This document shows, piece by piece, positions 63,631 through 64,000 of a stretch of DNA of 64,000 bases; position 1 is the stretch's first letter; each line of letters starts with the position of its first letter. The translations under genes and the position numbers were made by a program. The stretch is from Peribacillus loiseleuriae. Its GTDB lineage: Bacteria; Bacillota; Bacilli; Bacillales; DSM-1321. Below the pieces are notes generated by a model. It saw only the letters and a program-made list of their open reading frames with translations. It was not told where the DNA came from and searched no databases. The DNA is taken from positions 2,526,065 through 2,590,064 of the forward strand of contig NZ_LFZW01000001.1 in assembly GCF_001183985.1 (NCBI RefSeq), given 5' to 3'.

Positions 63631-64000
63631 ATGAAAAAATATACGAAAGTTTTTCAAGGGACTGCTTTTTCCAGCAAATCACCAAAAGAAGTACAAATTT
63701 TAAAAGAATCTCTCTTTTGCATTAATGATAATGGAATGATTGAAAAAGTCGTTGCCCCAGAAGACGCTGACTACCAAATCTTATTAGACGCTTATCAAGG
63801 CTTAGAAAACTTCCATTGTTTAGCTGAAGGCCAGTATTTCTTACCGGGTTTTGTCGATTTACATGTTCACGCGCCGCAATGGGCCCAAGCAGGAACTGCT
63901 TTAGACATCCCACTCTATGATTGGTTAAACACTTATACCTTTCCACTTGAGTCCAAATTTTCAGATTTAGATTTTGCGAAAGATGTCTACCAAGATGTTG
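63631..64000 (+). CDS. guaD: Guanine deaminase, N-terminal part (runs off the window)
   Basis: 123 codons are visible from ATG 63631 behind AAGGTGG. The sequence MKKYTKVFQGTAFSSKSPKE, then LAEGQYFLPGFVDLHVHAPQ, WAQAGTALDIPLYDWLNTYT FPLESKF is the start of the ATZ/TRZ amidohydrolase-type guanine deaminase: the zinc-binding HVH is at LHVHAP and the substrate motif is APQWAQAG. Converts guanine to xanthine. The damaged copy at 57708-58122 is of the same family. Confidence 0.92.
   Translation, partial: MKKYTKVFQGTAFSSKSPKEVQILKESLFCINDNGMIEKVVAPEDADYQILLDAYQGLENFHCLAEGQYFLPGFVDLHVHAPQWAQAGTALDIPLYDWLNTYTFPLESKFSDLDFAKDVYQDV

Overview
The window is about 64 kb of low-GC DNA from an endospore-forming member of the Bacillaceae (Bacillus in the broad sense, e.g. 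Bacillus, Peribacillus or Lysinibacillus; I cannot name the species). Support: AGGAGG-type ribosome sites, many TTG and GTG starts, an alpha/beta-type small acid-soluble spore protein at 56963-57163, a heterocycloanthracin-type bacteriocin locus, and a shortened copy of a repeat typical of Bacillaceae at 7137-7206. I see no rRNA, tRNA or CRISPR array. The region looks like an accessory, decaying part of a chromosome (or a very large plasmid): single-gene metabolic and resistance units are interleaved with fragments of mobile elements and more than fifteen broken genes.

Layout. 1-5.1 kb: the 3' end of a group II intron, a MerR-controlled but truncated mercury operon, two small proteins, a sugar O-acetyltransferase, and an ORF-deleted group II intron inserted in a structured repeat. 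5.4-11.2 kb: AraC regulator with a LysE exporter, SnoaL-like protein, TetX-like monooxygenase (GC-richer, probably acquired), nitronate monooxygenase. 12-18.2 kb: Tn554-type recombinase remnants, methyltransferase, DUF418 membrane protein, a membrane-anchored L7/L12-like domain, an OmpR/HisKA two-component pair, an acetyltransferase. 18.2-22.1 kb: a junkyard of RES-domain, IS66, RHS/WapA and Abi remnants around a LysR/LysE pair. 22.3-33.2 kb: lipoproteins, a two-TM protein, HAD phosphatase, luciferase-like monooxygenase and isochorismatase-like protein bracketed by a live and a dead ArsR copy, VanW-like protein, IS110 and XRE remnants.

33.4-40.6 kb is the most interesting region: an intact thiazole/oxazole-modified peptide locus. 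A 74-residue precursor (34652-34876) with a core made almost only of Cys, Gly, Phe and Arg is followed by a terminator-like hairpin and three tightly spaced genes: a ThiF-like/leader-binding maturation protein, a YcaO cyclodehydratase ending in a PxPxP-like tail, and a two-domain SagB-type dehydrogenase. The expected chemistry is leader binding, ATP-dependent cyclodehydration of Cys to thiazoline, then FMN-dependent oxidation to thiazole. No dedicated exporter, protease or immunity gene is visible next to it.

41-64 kb: a tyrosine recombinase flanked by a 14-bp direct repeat, PfkB sugar kinase, lipoprotein, YdbM-like acyl-CoA dehydrogenase, PadR-like regulator with an MBL-fold hydrolase, alpha/beta hydrolase, cytochrome P450, methionine aminopeptidase, a decayed yyaL, a LysR fragment, a small HTH protein, the SASP, a dead guanine deaminase copy, xylulokinase, a YcnI-like copper protein, decayed membrane and inositol-phosphatase-like genes, and at the right edge the start of an intact guanine deaminase gene.
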